A DNA stretch of 64,000 bases from Omphalotus guepiniiformis (GCA_028554645.1 JAQOOI010000058.1:1-64000); one strand, 5' to 3'; shown: positions 33,132 through 45,544, counted from the stretch's first letter. Translations and numbers: made by a program. Notes: a model not told the origin generated them from the sequence alone.

Positions 33132-34182
33132 CACCATCCACCTGTTGTGCTTGCTGTTCTTGCGTATTGTCCTCTGTTCGCCTTGGTTCTCTTCGCACAA
33201 CGTCTATAACTACAATCCAAGTGTACTACAAACCCTCACCTCGCTATTACAGTATCGGAGTCTCGTCACCACGATTTATTCATATCTTTTCCCGCATGTC
33301 GACGTGCGTATATGGACCCAAGTAGCTTCGCTCATCAGTCGACTTTATGGATGAAGGCGAAGAGATTCGACACCAACTCTAATCATAGGTGCCGGCTAGA
33401 ATATCGAGTAGGGCTCGTCCCCATGCATCCGCGCGATAACCAGCGAAGCAGAACCAACCGCCTATTACTTATTCAGGTGCACCCATACACTATTGCGCCT
33501 ATGTACTCAATTGCATTATCCCCAACTTACACTGCATTCGCTCTTTCGATTTTCCTTCCTAAATCCGGGCTACCTTACTCCGCGATGTTCAATCCGCACT
33601 TTTGCATCTATGTAATATTCCTGTCCTTTTTGTCTTGTCATCAGCAGCATCTTCCCACCATATCCCAATATTCGTTGGCATACTACACACTTTTGCTTGT
33701 TTCATATCCTTCTCCCTTTTCTTCATTGACCTGTTTGGGTCCCTTTCTGTTTCTATCTAAGATTCTTGTTGCGGCTTTCTTCTGCAATTTCAGGAGGTTA
33801 TATATACTGTATGGTATTATTGACTGTATCATCACTCAGCATGTTTCCAGTGAATTAGAAATGCATTATGTACAAGGCGGACGTCAATTTTGGACATGCC
33901 ATGCGATTTCATTCCTGACATTGAATGCGCTGTCTACCCTTGAATGGTCCCCTGAAGTTTGGTCTCCAGATCCTTGGACTGTGTCCATGTCATCGTCTCA
34001 AGAGTCATCATAACAACCACCGAAGCTGAAGCTAGAAGCTTGAAGTCTGAAGATTTGAAGCAGGTACTGAGGCGGTTGTCGCGAAACCTAGATGACTAAC
34101 ACGGCTGCAATGCGCGTTTGGGACAACTACGGAACTTATATATCATATATCATGATATATGTAGTAACTCGTGACGCCGTCT
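33132..34182. other. Intergenic region with a 234-codon spurious frame
   Basis: This stretch separates the kinase stop and the ThuA-gene start. A 233-residue plus-strand frame (33312-34013) is rich in Leu, Ser, Phe and Tyr because the DNA is pyrimidine-rich; it has no domain and no supporting splice structure. I treat it as the kinase 3' region plus the promoter of the next gene. Confidence 0.5.
34144..34161. promoter_or_regulatory. Perfect 18-bp AT-rich palindrome upstream of the ThuA gene
   Basis: CATATATCATGATATATG reads the same on both strands and lies 21 bp before the ATG at 34183. It could be a dimeric regulator site, a TATA-like element or a chance AT-rich palindrome; the sequence alone does not decide. 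Confidence 0.35.
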
Positions 34183-35620
34183 ATGGCTCTCTGGTTATTC
34201 CTTCCTTTGCTGTTTCTAGTTGGAGTCCCTCGGGTGGCGAGTACAGCTAAAGTTCTTGTCTATACAGCAACTCGAGATTTTCGCCACGACTCTATTCCCA
34301 CGGCGGTCCAAAGTTTACAGGAAAGCGGCGCCACCATTGACGTTGAATTCGATCATACAGAAGACGAGAGCCAGTTCAGCGACCAGAACTTGGCGAACTA
34401 TGATGCTCTGTTGTTTTTGAGCAATACGGGAGAAGGTATCGTTCAGAATCTATGAGAAATGTGCGAAGAGTGACTTCTATTTCTCAAATATTTTTAGTCC
34501 TCGACGATCCTGGTAAAGCCGCCTTCCAAAGATACCTGGATTTAGGAGGGAATTTTATTGCTATTCACTCCGCTTCGGATTGTCTTAGGAACACGACCTT
34601 TTATGGTCATGAAGTTGGTATGATAAAAACTTCAAATTCATCACAAAACCTGATTGTTTACTTTGTATTTGCTAGGCGCATTCTTTGATTACCACCCAGC
34701 ACTTCAGAATGCTGTGAGGCTATTGCTTTGAGCCATGTGAACCATAAGACTAACTTATACTCAGACCGTCGATGTTATCGATCCCTCCCATCCGAGCACA
34801 AGCATGCTACCAACCGCATGGCACGTTCAAGACGAAATGTAAGGAATCGCTTTGAACTTGAACGAATCTTTAATGTTTCTATTCTCTAAAGGTATAACTT
34901 CAAATCTGATCCTCGAGCAATCGGCGCAGTTGTAATTCTTTCTGCGAACGAGTCGAGTTACACAGGTAAAGCGGCCAGCTACTTCTTCCTGTGAAAAGGT
35001 ACATCTCTGAGTGAGCCCCGGCTCGTACCTTGCTATGATAGATGACGGTACACGGAACTTCGATCAAGGAACGCCACATCCAACAGGTACATCGAAAAAT
35101 CACTGAAGTAAACGTGATGTTTGCTGATTTATCTTCAGCCTGGTATCAGGAACGGGGCGCCGGGGTGGAAAGTAACGGAACAGCTGGGCGTAGCTTCTAT
35201 ACTAGCTTAGGACATCTCAACGAGACTTGGGAGGTTAGCGTGTGGCCTTTTTATTCATAGGGTGGTACTGAAATACTTCCCCAAGGATGATCTGTTCATG
35301 TCGCATGTGCTGGGCGGCATAAGCTGGACTCTACAGTCTAACACGACTCGTGCCTTCAATAGTAGTGCGCAAGTTGGGAATGCACAAGTCTCTGTGTCTG
35401 GAGACACTACCGCTTCTGTTTCCTCACCTACCTCGTCAGCAAGTCCCTCGTCTTCAACAAACTCATCGACGTAAGCAATTTAAAAGTACACACCGTATCA
35501 TTGCACTGACGCTTGCGCCCTATGCTGCTTAGCACTTTCGCTGCCTTTGTGAATCCGGTTTCGTTGGCAGTGGGACTGCTTACACTTGCATATGCGACTT
35601 TCCTAGTGGGACGGGCGTAG
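34183..35620 (+). CDS. Anchored ThuA-domain (trehalose-utilisation-like) protein
   Basis: Cell-surface protein with a ThuA/class I glutamine-amidotransferase-like fold, a family linked to sugar metabolism but mostly uncharacterised in fungi. The start at 34183 gives MALWLFLPLLFLVGVPRVAS, a signal peptide. Exon 1 is 34183-34435 and exon 2 starts at 34498. The ThuA core is clear: KVLVYTATRDFRHDSIPTAV, ANYDALLFLSNTGE, YLDLGGNFIAIHSASDC, FDYHPALQNATVDVIDP, LPTAWHVQDEMYNF, AWYQERGAGVE and RSFYTSLGHLNETWE, then SHVLGGISWTL. A Ser/Thr-rich stalk (about 35390-35470) leads to a hydrophobic end SLAVGLLTLAYATFLVGRA, consistent with a GPI-anchor signal or a single membrane helix. Seven or eight introns interrupt the gene. 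Stop at 35618-35620. Confidence 0.88.
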
Positions 35621-35835
35621 AGTGCAACAATTATACTGTTGGACTGTATACCCTACCAGAGACCGGTCTTGATGAAGATATCATCGTACTTATTTATCTT
35701 TTCTGCTCACAATCTATACTGCTAATAGGAAGTCACACGTTACAAAGCTATGAAACGGAAAATAACATGAACAAAAGAGCGAGAGCACAGAAAGCTAGAT
35801 CAAATATTCTACAGAGGGATAGGGTAGATGAAAAA

Positions 35836-37796
35836 TTAGCAATTCGCCACGGGCCTCGCTAACGATATCTCATTCCTTCCAACATTTGTGCTGAAATATA
35901 CATTCTTGAGGAACGTGTCACCCATCTGTCAACCAGAAGTCACCGACCAGTCCGAGTATTTGCCACTTTTACCCACCCATCAGCCAAGTGTTCGGTCCAT
36001 CCACATCGCCAGGTTGTAGACCAGAGTAACATTGACTGTGAGGGTTGCTCTGATCTAGAGGGGTGAAGGCCATGTCCCGGGGATCAATGTGAAAGTCGCG
36101 GCCACCGAAAGAGAGCGAGATGGAAACACTCGTGGTGCATGGAACTGACCAAACCTGTTGATCGCTGTCGTATTGGGCACCCGGAATTACACTGTGAACT
36201 GTATCACAATCCTGCAAGTACACGGTGAGTTTTGCACTTAGTTCAACAGGCTACCAGTCTAACTCGCTTCTTTGGGAAGTATCATCAATGTCTGCTCAAG
36301 CGAAGACTTTAGTGGGAGACATCAACCGAATAAAATCTCAACTCACAGTTCCAGTATCAAGAATACCTGTCCTATTCAGCCATCCCATACTTTTCCCGTT
36401 AACTGTCATTCTGTCTATTGCGGCCTCCCACAGTCCACGTGAATTCAGATTTTCCAACGTAACCAGCGACTTGGGATCGTACTTCGCGGGATTCATGCCA
36501 CCGAAAGACAATTCTCCTGAGCATGCGCCATTCTGGACATCAGCTAGGCGAGGAAGCATATACGAGACGATGGCTTCGGATATTTGACCGGTTTTTTGAA
36601 GTCCTTCGACAAGGGTTGGAACATGAAGTTTGGATAATTTCTAAAAGATGGTCATTCTAGGCTGAATGTTGAAGTGCTGTATGAGTGCAGACCGATTGAG
36701 CTAGACCCAGAAGACCATCAAAAGGAACGTCGTCTCTGCAAAAACAAAAACTCAATGAGAACAAAGAATCATTAACCGAAGCAGAAGCCTACGAAGTGAG
36801 AGAGCTGCTCTCCATGCGAGAAACACCGAATGCAAAACCTCTAAGAGTGAAATCCGCGACAGAAACGTCGTCCCGGACTGTGGTGCCAGACACATCGCCT
36901 GATCCATACTGTATGATCCACTCATCTTGCGTGTCTTCAAAAGTTGAACTTGAGTTGGGTTCATAGAAGGGGTGCGGACCCTGATAGTGTTTGCATCAGT
37001 CGTATGATCTGCTGAAGAGCTTTCTGGGCACGGGCACTCACGCATCCACCTCCGCTACCATCATCGGTTTGACAGTGCTCACCCGCAACCCAAAGATCGG
37101 CTGAGCCAGAGTCCACCAATAGCTTGAAAGGCCTGGGAGGTGTGCCAACGTGGAGACTCATATAGTCTGGCCCCAAGTTTAGTCGGATGTGGTTAAGAAA
37201 GCTGACCATCGCTCACATCCTACATCATTAGATCTAGGAACGATAGACGGAGACATGAGTTTCATCAAAACCAGGAGTAGTAGACCTCGGTCAACTCACT
37301 CAATGGATAGACCAACAGAGTTCTGTTCAATTTCTAACCCATCCAACAAGTTTGTTTCGTTTTCAGTGTCGTCCAAGATCGCCTCTACTTCATCCATCCT
37401 GGCAGCGCTAGTGTAACGCTTTTGTATCTCAGGGGATAATCGGGCGACCCTCCTCTGGATCGTCTTCGATAACTCCTTTCGCGAAGGAATCCTATGGCCA
37501 GTCATCCGAGCTAGCCGGGAAAGCCCTCTATTTATATGTCGCTGGTGGTACTGATGGTGTACGTCAAGTCAGTCCTAACAACGGTAGAGTTACACGACAG
37601 GCAGAGTACTCACGACAGCAGGATGAACATCGTTGAGAAGGCGAAACCCATGAATGGATTGCAAAAGAACAGAGATGCCGGGATGAGGAGACTGTTGAAG
37701 TGGACTAGCTGCGCAAGTATCCAAGCTGAAAAGGAGCGTGATGAATACCAACAATTGCGGACTGAAAATCATAACAATCGTTCGTGAAGAGAACAA
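35836..37796 (-). CDS. Secreted A1 aspartic protease, paralogue 1
   Basis: Pepsin-family endopeptidase. The N-terminus has a hydrophobic signal (FSPQLLVFITLLFSLDTC) and a propeptide with YHQRHINRGLSRLARMTG, matching the other two copies. The first catalytic motif is LVDSGSADLWV (Ser in place of the usual Thr) and the second ILDTGT. Other family blocks: HVGTPPRPFKL, IIQYGSGDVSG, PFDGLLGLAQS, CSGELSFGGMNPAKYD, GAQYDSDQQVWSVPC and GDTFLKNVYFSTN. The segment after ILDTGT is split: a 24-nt exon (36268-36291, TLMILPKE) is followed by an intron that must begin with GC (GCGAGT) and ends CTTGCAG at 36212. With it the protein aligns without gaps to paralogue 3. It lacks the long Ala/Ser linker of the other two copies and has its own short acidic one (ILDDTENETNLLDG). 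Confidence 0.88.
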
Positions 37797-38078
37797 TAAT
37801 GAAACGAGTTCTGCCAGCAGCCGTGAAGGTCACGATGAAAGCGATCTTGGAAAAAGCGCATAAAGTTCACAAAGCCAAAGCCACAAATATTGGAGGAAAT
37901 ATTGAGGAGAATCATAGAAATTTGACCTTTGCCCCACATTATTCCTTTTTGAGTAATTTCATTACCATATCGGGTGTATACTGAAGCTGCAATTCGAAAT
38001 TATCCACATCCAGGATGTGATATAAACAATCATACAAATATCAAGAAACGTAGGTATAGCAAGCAAGCAAGACGCTTT

Positions 38079-39965
38079 CTAAGACAACTTAGCAAGAGTT
38101 ATGGTATCATCGTTGGTATTCGCAGAAAAATAGACATTCTTCAAGAACGTGTCGCCCACCTGAGAGCAAGCAAAAAAGGTAATCAACACCAGACAACGAG
38201 ACTCAGAAGCCACAAAAATACATACCAACCACTCGGTGCTGGACCCGAAACTTCCCGAGCCGATCGAAGATATACATTGTCCGTTACCCGTATCATCCCC
38301 GAAAATCAAGTCACGTCTGTCGATGCTGAAGCTCCTGCCACCAATGGTGAAAGCCAATACCGCATTAGAATTGCAAGGTATTGTCCATTCTCCACCGGTC
38401 TTCTGAGCCCCAGGAATCATAGCGTGGATTGTCGCCGAGTCTGAGGATGGGACGTACAGGAGAGTTGTACCAGTGTCGAGAATGGCTGTACGGCCAGTCA
38501 GACCAGTGGAATTGCCGTTGACGGTGGTGTCGTCAACAGCTACTTCCCAGAAGCCTTGGTTGACATTGGGCACGGTGACTACGGTAGAGGGATCGTACTT
38601 GGAAGCGTCAAGACCCCTACAAAGGAATGTCAGGTTGAAAACAGAGCGGAACACAATCAATAATTACCCAAATGTAATTTCACCATCGTTGAGGTTGTCG
38701 GCGGAACGGGAGATTTTGAAAGAGACGATTTGTTCCTTAATGAAGCCATTGGATGCAAGTACCTCGAGAGGTGTTGGCACGCCCTGAGAGGAGTACGCCT
38801 ACAATAGAAGAGCATTAGTGAGTTGAAGTCTAAACATTGGTAGGCGACATACTGCTTTCGCAAGGCCCATGAGTCCATCATTAGGAGCGTCCCCAGTAAA
38901 AGACGGAGACTCCATATTGGCGACGCCGAACTGCAGTTGTGGCAAAGTCATTCCTGCAATAGTTACAGTATCCTTGACCTTGTCCCCCTTGACAGCGCCA
39001 GAACCATACGTAATCGCAAAAGTCTCATTCAACTTGACGAAAGAAGAAGAGCTTCCGGAACCCAAATAGGTATGATTGCCCTGTTCAAACCAGCCTTCTA
39101 TAGCGCAACGGATGTAGGAAATAAACAATACCACTCACACATCCACCACCATCTTCGGTTTCAGCTTGGCATGACTCAGAGCCGACCCAGAAATCTGAGG
39201 ATCCAGTGTCCATGATGACACGGAAATTACGAGCTGGAGTGCCTATCTGCACAGTTGCCATGTAGATTATGTCTTGCTCTCTAAATTCAATGTCATTAGC
39301 CAGATACAAGGACGAACGAAGTGTACACCAACACAGTTTCCAGGGGGATGGAAGGGTAACTCGTTGAAGAAGCGTCAGAAGGGACACTGCTCGTCGGCGT
39401 AGAGGATTCTGCAACATTGCTTGCAGGAGAGGCTTCGAAGGCAACCGCAGAATTCTTCGGGATAGAGGCGGAGGCGGTTGAGGATGACTTGGACTTGGGA
39501 AAGAAACCACTGAAGGGACTTTGCAGGAAATGAGTCAAGTGACGGAGACCACTACAAAAGTTCGGACATACATGCACCCTTCAAGCAAGTTACAATCCCC
39601 TCCGTCCTCGGATAAACCAGGAATAGAGATGATTATACGCTTCATGAGGTTCTCGCGCAACTCCTCATCGCTAGGTTCCCGAGCACCGGTCATACGCGCC
39701 AGGCGACGGTGCGCGAGGTTAACATGTTGCTGATGCACCTATATCACATATGCGTCAAGTTCTGCATTACGGAGACTGGGTGAATGCAACGCACGATAGC
39801 AGGATGAATGCCGGTGAATGCTTCGGTCTTACGCTTCGTCAAGGGTAGGGTAATAATACCATCTCCTCTCTGCTTAAGAGCCGGTCGAGCATCTACGTCC
39901 GTTAGCAGCAGAGATACAAGTGCCAGCAATGCGGCAAAAGAAGAGAATGATTTTGAAAGCCGCAT
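38079..39965 (-). CDS. Secreted A1 aspartic protease, paralogue 2
   Basis: Pepsin-family endopeptidase, about 45-50% similar by eye to paralogues 1 and 3. The first exon gives FSSFAALLALVSLLLTDVDA, a signal peptide, then a basic pro-region (TLPLTKRKTEAFTGIHPAIV) and VHQQHVNLAHRRLARMTG. Between propeptide and enzyme lies a Ser/Thr/Ala-rich linker of about 60 residues (KSKSSSTASASIPKNSAV onward), likely O-glycosylated. Catalytic motifs are IMDTGSSDFWVGSESC and AILDTGTTLLYVP. Other blocks: TVQIGTPARNFRV, AITYGSGAVKG, PNDGLMGLAKA, DGEITFGGLDASKYD and GDTFLKNVYFSANTNDDT near the stop at 38079-38081. A GATATAAG sequence on the minus strand near 40150, about 185 bp upstream, may be its TATA element. 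Confidence 0.92.
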
Positions 39966-41055
39966 GATTTGATTTTAGAAAGATTCTAAGCAAAGACTGC
40001 GTTGAAAGAGGGTATGTTCGTCAAGGAGAGTTGGTGTAAAGGAATGACTGGCGCTCTGCACGAAGCCTGAGCAGGAGACGAACAGATTCGAGCAAAGCAA
40101 AGTTGGAAGTAAAAGGATGAATTTCGGTAGTCGATACTCCACAGGACGCTTATATCGCAACCGTTTCAAAGCTTTTTACGTTTCCGCCAAGCTCGAGCAA
40201 CCGCCGACTTCCGGCTCCCGAACTCGTACACACATGTACGTCCTTCATTCGAACTGTCCTGTTTCCTACATACTTATACTTCAAGAAGGTGGCTGAGAAT
40301 TAGACGATTGAATGGGAGTATGAAAGGTTTTGTTAACTCACACAATCCTCGCAGTATCCTTGATGCAAGCTTCAAGAACAGCATTGTTAACTTTTGACGC
40401 AAGTGTTGGTTATTCCGCTGTCAAATTGACAAGAATAGCGACCAAGACAGCTACTGAATGTTGAACTTCAGAAGAACTTCAGAAGGAGAAACGGAAGAAA
40501 ACCTGGGTTCCCAAATCAGGCATCGTGATTGCCACTTCAAGTCCTTTTCCTTTCCCACACGCCTGCTCTCTACCAGGCCCCCATGGACCCCTTGCTTTCA
40601 AGGTAAAGTGGAGCACAACGATAGACGGAGCTCGAATAAGATACTTCTATGGGACCCACAATCCGACTCGTGTCAAGACTAGCGAAGAACCTGGTACGAT
40701 ATCATGGTCAAATTTCAACCCTGTTGTGGTCGGCACCCAGATCTAGGCTAGAGATGATAAAGACGATCTGATAGCTTCTGGTATAGCACTGACAGGAATC
40801 CTCGGCCATAAGACTCGTAAGTACGAGGTTCATTTCAGGTTCACAAAGCTGATTACGAGTCTCATCATACAGTTGTTTCAACCGAAAATGAACTAATTGT
40901 CAGGATACCTCAATTCAGAATAGCACTCGAAGAGTTCATCATGTCTTAGGATCATGTGAACGGATCTATTCAAATTTTAAATCACTTTTCGTATCGTATA
41001 AGAGCGAGGTTGATTCATCAATCTGGCTGTCAAAAAAAGTACAATTGCCCTCATA
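39966..41055. other. Intergenic region between protease 2 and the monooxygenase
   Basis: The two genes are transcribed away from each other, so both promoters lie here. A plus-strand frame at about 40525-40746 (KVKWSTTIDGARIRYFYG region) looks weakly protein-like but has no start, splice sites or family. Nothing else was recognised. Confidence 0.45.
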
Positions 41056-43317
41056 ATGGATTGCGACGTCTTGGTGGTATGTGCGACTTTTCACCTTGCT
41101 TCATCTCAATATTCTCATTACACGTAGGTTGGTGCTGGAACTTCAGGTATCATCGTGGACCCACCAAGTTTTGCCTCTCGGTTGACAATTGCCATGGTTT
41201 AGGCTTGGTGCTTGCTCTGACTTTGCTACAAAATGGCTTGACCGTACGTATCATCGAGAAGGAATTGAGCTACAGGCCCGGCCAGCGTGGATGTAGTGTT
41301 CAGGTTAGTCCTTGCCCAAGGCGCGCCCATCGTTTTAACTCATGTGTAACGGTCCGAAACTTTATAGGCTCGTACACTTGAAATTTACAAGTTTCTGGGT
41401 ATTCTACCTGATATACAAGCTCTTGCGCGTCCTGTTCAACTGATGCGACAACATTCTTCTCCGGAAGGCCCTACCCCACTCAAGACCTTCCAGATGACGA
41501 ATATGATGAAACCAACTTCCGCGACTCCCTACGTGAGCATCCCTGAGTCTGAGAAGAAATTGCGCATCTCACACTACCCGAAATCATCAGATCAATCTTA
41601 CAATGCTCGGACAAGACCGTCACGAACAGATCCTGCGGGCTCGGTTAGAGCGAGATTATGGTTGCAGAGTCGAGCTTGGCACCGAACTGGTATCATTCGC
41701 GCCACATCTTGATCAAGTTGTAGCTCAGCTCAGAGTCAAAGGAAAGGACAAGGATGGACAAGATATTTCCGAGACGAAGTTCAAGTGGTTGATTGGCGCT
41801 GATGGCGCCCATAGTACCGTCCGCAAGCAGCTCGGTTTGGGTTTTATGGGCGAAACGCGCAGCTTCGAGACGCTGATTGTTGGAGATATCCATGTCAAAT
41901 CAGGGTTAGACCGCAGTGTAAGCGCACGTCTACATATCTATTATCAAATGTGTATTCAATGGTCAGTCCCGCAGTACTGGGCTATTTGGGGGGAGCCTGC
42001 GCATGAATCGTGTGTACAAATTTTGTCGTACTGGAAGCAAGGGAGGTTAATGTGTTCTTTCAGCATTGCCATGCGGCCATTCGAAGACGAAGATGGTTTC
42101 AACTTCTTCGTTACGGGACGCGAACTGGATCCCGTAAAGGTAGCCAGCAGTCGAGAAGAGCTACTCAAAGCTTTTTACAGACTCACTGGTAAGAATGACG
42201 TTGAATTTGGAGACCTTACTTGGATTGGAGTATGGAGGTAGATATGTCTTTATGTTTCAATCGACACTGTGCTGGAGCTGATTATATTCTTTTTGTAGGC
42301 CCAACATTCGCATGGCATACAAGTTCGGGCAAGATAACGTGTTTATTGTTGGAGGTATATACATCTAGTTTTCTGTTTCGAATCATTCAATAATCAATAT
42401 CAACTCGAACCAGATGCCGCACATGTTCACAGTCCTACTGGTGGTCAAGTAGGTTATCTTAACAAATCACCGATGAGATACTTACCTGACCTTTGTTTCA
42501 GGGAATGAACGCAGGAATCCACGACTCGGTAAGCTACCTCAGTACCTCACAAACATAAGCTCCTGAATCACCTCTCCATCAGTTCAACCTCGCCTGGAAA
42601 CTCGCCTTGGTCCATAAAGGCCTCGCACCCCCATCGCTCCTCGACTCATACGCACAAGAGCGTATCCCAGTTGTCGCCTCCATGCTACACATGACAACAG
42701 AGCTCCTACATAAAACATTTAAAAACGACGGTGACTCTAGCGAAGGCTGGGTACGAGGTTACGAGATGCGACAGTTAGGGGTGAACTACCGCGGAAGCCC
42801 TTTGGTTATCGACGACAGGTACATTGACAAAGATGAAGCCGTAGACCCGTACCGTTCAGGTAACGATGGATCTGTGAGAGGCGGAGACAGGGCACCGGAT
42901 GCATCAGGTCTTGCGCTAGTCTCTTCTAAAGGTAGAAACGTGCTTTCTGAAGGACCGTCTTTTGAGCGGCTTTTCGACATAGTCAAGCCTGTATACCATA
43001 CTGTTCTCATACTTTCGATACCCAGTACGCCTTCGGAGGGGAATCTCGTGGATGATATCCTAGAGGTACTCTCGCGTGACGCTAAGAGGGTTTTGAAGAG
43101 CGTAGTGATTATTCCACCTGGGACAGTCACGGCGTTGTCATCTACGACGTTAGCTGATTACCTCTTCATAGACGCAGACGGACATGCTTTTGAGAATTAT
43201 CATATCGATGGTACAGTTGAACGCTGTAGAGTTTTCATTATCAGGCCTGACGGGTACATTGGGGCTTCCGTTGGCACCGTAGAAGGAGTAGAATCTTATT
43301 TTAAGAATATATTCTAG
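41056..43317 (+). CDS. FAD-dependent aromatic (phenol-type) monooxygenase
   Basis: Class A flavoprotein hydroxylase of the FAD_binding_3 family, hydroxylating an aromatic substrate with NADPH and O2. The start at 41056 gives MDCDVLV, spliced to VGAGTSG and then LVLALTLLQNGL, forming the FAD dinucleotide fold. Further motifs: PGQRGCSVQARTLEIYKFLG, LGQDRHEQILRARLE, WLIGADGAHSTVRKQLGLG (the DG motif), RMAYKFGQDNVFIVGDAAH and HVHSPTGGQGMNAGIHDSFN (the GD motif), followed by LAWKLALVHKG. The C-terminal 100 residues (VYHTVLILSIP to VRIIRPDGYIG-type end) form the thioredoxin-like domain typical of phenol 2-monooxygenases. About eight introns are inferred. The gene sits head-to-head with protease 2 and tail-to-tail with protease 3. 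Substrate is not predictable. Confidence 0.92.
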
Positions 43318-43483
43318 CATACATACATTGATAATACAATCTCTTCTCTTCTCTTCACGCAAGCACATTTTATGTTTTAAGCCGATTCCCTTTTATCATT
43401 AATTTGACCTCATCTCTCCAGAGACTACCGCTATAATACAAAGCTACAAAGCATGAACTTATTTAGAGATAGGAAAGCAAATA

Positions 43484-45383
43484 TCAAACAAGCTTCGCAA
43501 GTGAAATCTGGTTCTTCCCAACATCAGTACTGAAATACGCGTTTTTCAAAAACACATCACCGACGAGCCACTCGGTAGCTCCGCCGATGTTTCCTGCGCT
43601 GATGCCAGATATGCAGTCGCCAGTGGGGTCGTTTGCGTTAACGGGCTGGAATGCGATGTCGCGAGGGTCGATGGCGAATGAGGTGCCGCTGAAGGAGAGA
43701 GCGACGCTTGCGTTGGTGGTGCAAGGTACGGTGAAGCCACCTTGACCGTCACTTTGAGCACCCTGGATGAGTTTGTGAACAGCATCAGCGTCAGCCTGAG
43801 GAGCGACGATGAGGGTTGTGCCGGTGTCGAGGATAGCAGTGCGTCCATTGAGTCCAGTATCGGTTCCGTCAACGGTTACAGAGTCCATTGCTCCCTCCCA
43901 AAATCCTTGCGTGTTGACGTTGTCGAACGTGGTCAGTGTCGCAGAGTCAAATTTAGTGTCATCAAGTCCTCCAAAGGTAATCTTGATAACAAAACACGTT
44001 GTTAGTAGAGTAAGTTTGGTCAACAAGCAGTGCCTTACCTCTCCATCGTTCTTATTGTCAGCGGCACGAGAGATCTTGAACGAGGTGATAGCATCGGAAA
44101 TGAGACCAGCAGAAGCAAGACTTTCAGGCGGTGTAGGGACACCTTGTTCCGAAAGAGTCTATTTGAAGCAGTGTCAATACCAATACGGGTGAAATTCATT
44201 ACAAATAATCATACCGACTGAGCAAGACCCATAAGGCCGTCGAACGGAACAGAGTTGTCAGCGAAATCGACCGATTCCTGTGTGGCAACACCAAAGCTGT
44301 GGGCATTCAACGGAAGACCAGCAACAACAATGTTGTCCTGGATAATAGTACCAGCAACGTTACCAGTACCATAGGTAACCTGGAACTGCTTGTTGGATGC
44401 TTTGAATGTGCTTGATGACTGACTGCCCAAGAAGTTGTGGTTTCCCTAGTAACCGTCATATCAACAGCTGAAAGCTAAAATTTAAGCAATTTCCGGACTC
44501 ACGCATCCACCACCGGATTCCGATTGACAAACTTCGGAACCAACCCACAAGTCAGCAGATCCAGAGTCCATGAGGATCAAGAAATCGGCAGGCGGTGTGC
44601 CCATCTGGATGGTAGCAAGGTATCCAACGTCATTTCCCCTAACGGTAACCAGTTAGTAAAAACCACATGAAAACCGGAAAACGGAAACCGTATACGTACT
44701 CGACATCAAGTCCAAGAGAGTTGCTAGCAGTCGGTGTGTTGGCAACTTCAACACCGGCACCAGTGGAAGAATTGTTGGAACCAGAGGACTTGGAGGCAGC
44801 GGCGGCGGCGCCAGCAGCAGCAGCAGCACCTGCGCCAGCTCCCGCACTTTTAATTAAAGAGATCAGCGAAGAACACACGCTAGAGAGAGGCACGAAACTC
44901 ACGCAGCGGCACCTTTACCTTTACCTTTCCTCTTGAAAGAGACGGGCTCATCTCGAGGTTGGGGAGCACCAGCCAAACCGATGCGGTTGCGCCTAGGCAC
45001 CTTAGCAAGACCATTCCTGTTGAATCGTTTCTCCAAAGCAGCTTCTTCAACGGCCAAAACGCGTCTCTCGAGGTGCTGCCTGAGCTCGAGGTCAGAAGGA
45101 GCCTCCCGACCGGTCATGCGGGCAAGACGGCGATTGCTGCGATTGATGTGTTGTTGCAGGTGCTAAATTAAGCACATCAGACTTGAGACAGAACGACGTG
45201 AAAAGTGGCCACAGCTGAGCAACTCACCACCAAGGGGTGGATGTCCGAACGTTGTTGGACGCGCTTCAAAGGAAGAGTGACCATACCGGCATTACGCTTC
45301 ATGGGGCGAGCCTCCGCATCCTGCGCGGTGAGTGCAAGGAGTACGCCTGCCAGAAGCGTGGCAAAAGAAAGCTTGAGCTGCAT
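43484..45383 (-). CDS. Secreted A1 aspartic protease, paralogue 3
   Basis: Third copy of the pepsin-family protease cluster. The first exon begins MQLKLSFATLLAGVLLALTA, a signal peptide, and the pro-region carries TLPLKRVQQRSDIHPLVV and HLQQHINRSNRRLARMTG. A long basic pro-segment (RRVLAVEEAALEKRFNRNG) and a strongly Ala/Gly/Ser-rich linker near 44750-44850 precede the enzyme. Catalytic motifs are LMDSGSADLWVGSEVC and AILDTGTTLIVAP. Other blocks: ATIQMGTPPADFL, VTYGTGNVAG, PFDGLMGLAQS, DGEITFGGLDDTKFD, QGFWEGAMDSV and GDVFLKNAYFSTDVGK. The stop is at 43484. Lys-Arg pairs in the pro-region suggest Kex2-like or self-processing. A TATAAAA box lies 155 bp upstream of the start. Confidence 0.93.
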
Positions 45384-45537
45384 TGCTGAGAGGGATAGGT
45401 AGAAAAGAAATAGAAATTAAAAGAGAGAATGAAGCAAGTACTAAGGCCCGGCCTGGAGAATAGCGGAGAAGGGAGAGGGGGAGAGAGAACGATGGGGGAA
45501 TCGGAGAGATGAATCCATTGTAACGCAAATAGCGAGG

Positions 45538-45544
45538 TTTTATA
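45538..45544 (-). promoter_or_regulatory. TATA box of protease 3
   Basis: TATAAAA on the minus strand, 155 bp upstream of the ATG at 45383. Position and sequence fit a strong core promoter, leaving a leader of roughly 120 nt. Secreted-enzyme genes in fungi often have such boxes. Confidence 0.5.

Noticed and set aside
33312..34013. A 233-codon plus-strand open frame
   Set aside because: Pyrimidine-rich DNA producing a Leu/Ser/Phe/Tyr string with no domain, no good start context and no splice structure; it lies in the 3' region of the kinase.
44639..44936. Alanine-rich frames on both strands
   Set aside because: They come from the GCAGCAGCAGCA-type run coding the Ala-rich linker of protease 3; only the spliced minus-strand reading fits the protein.
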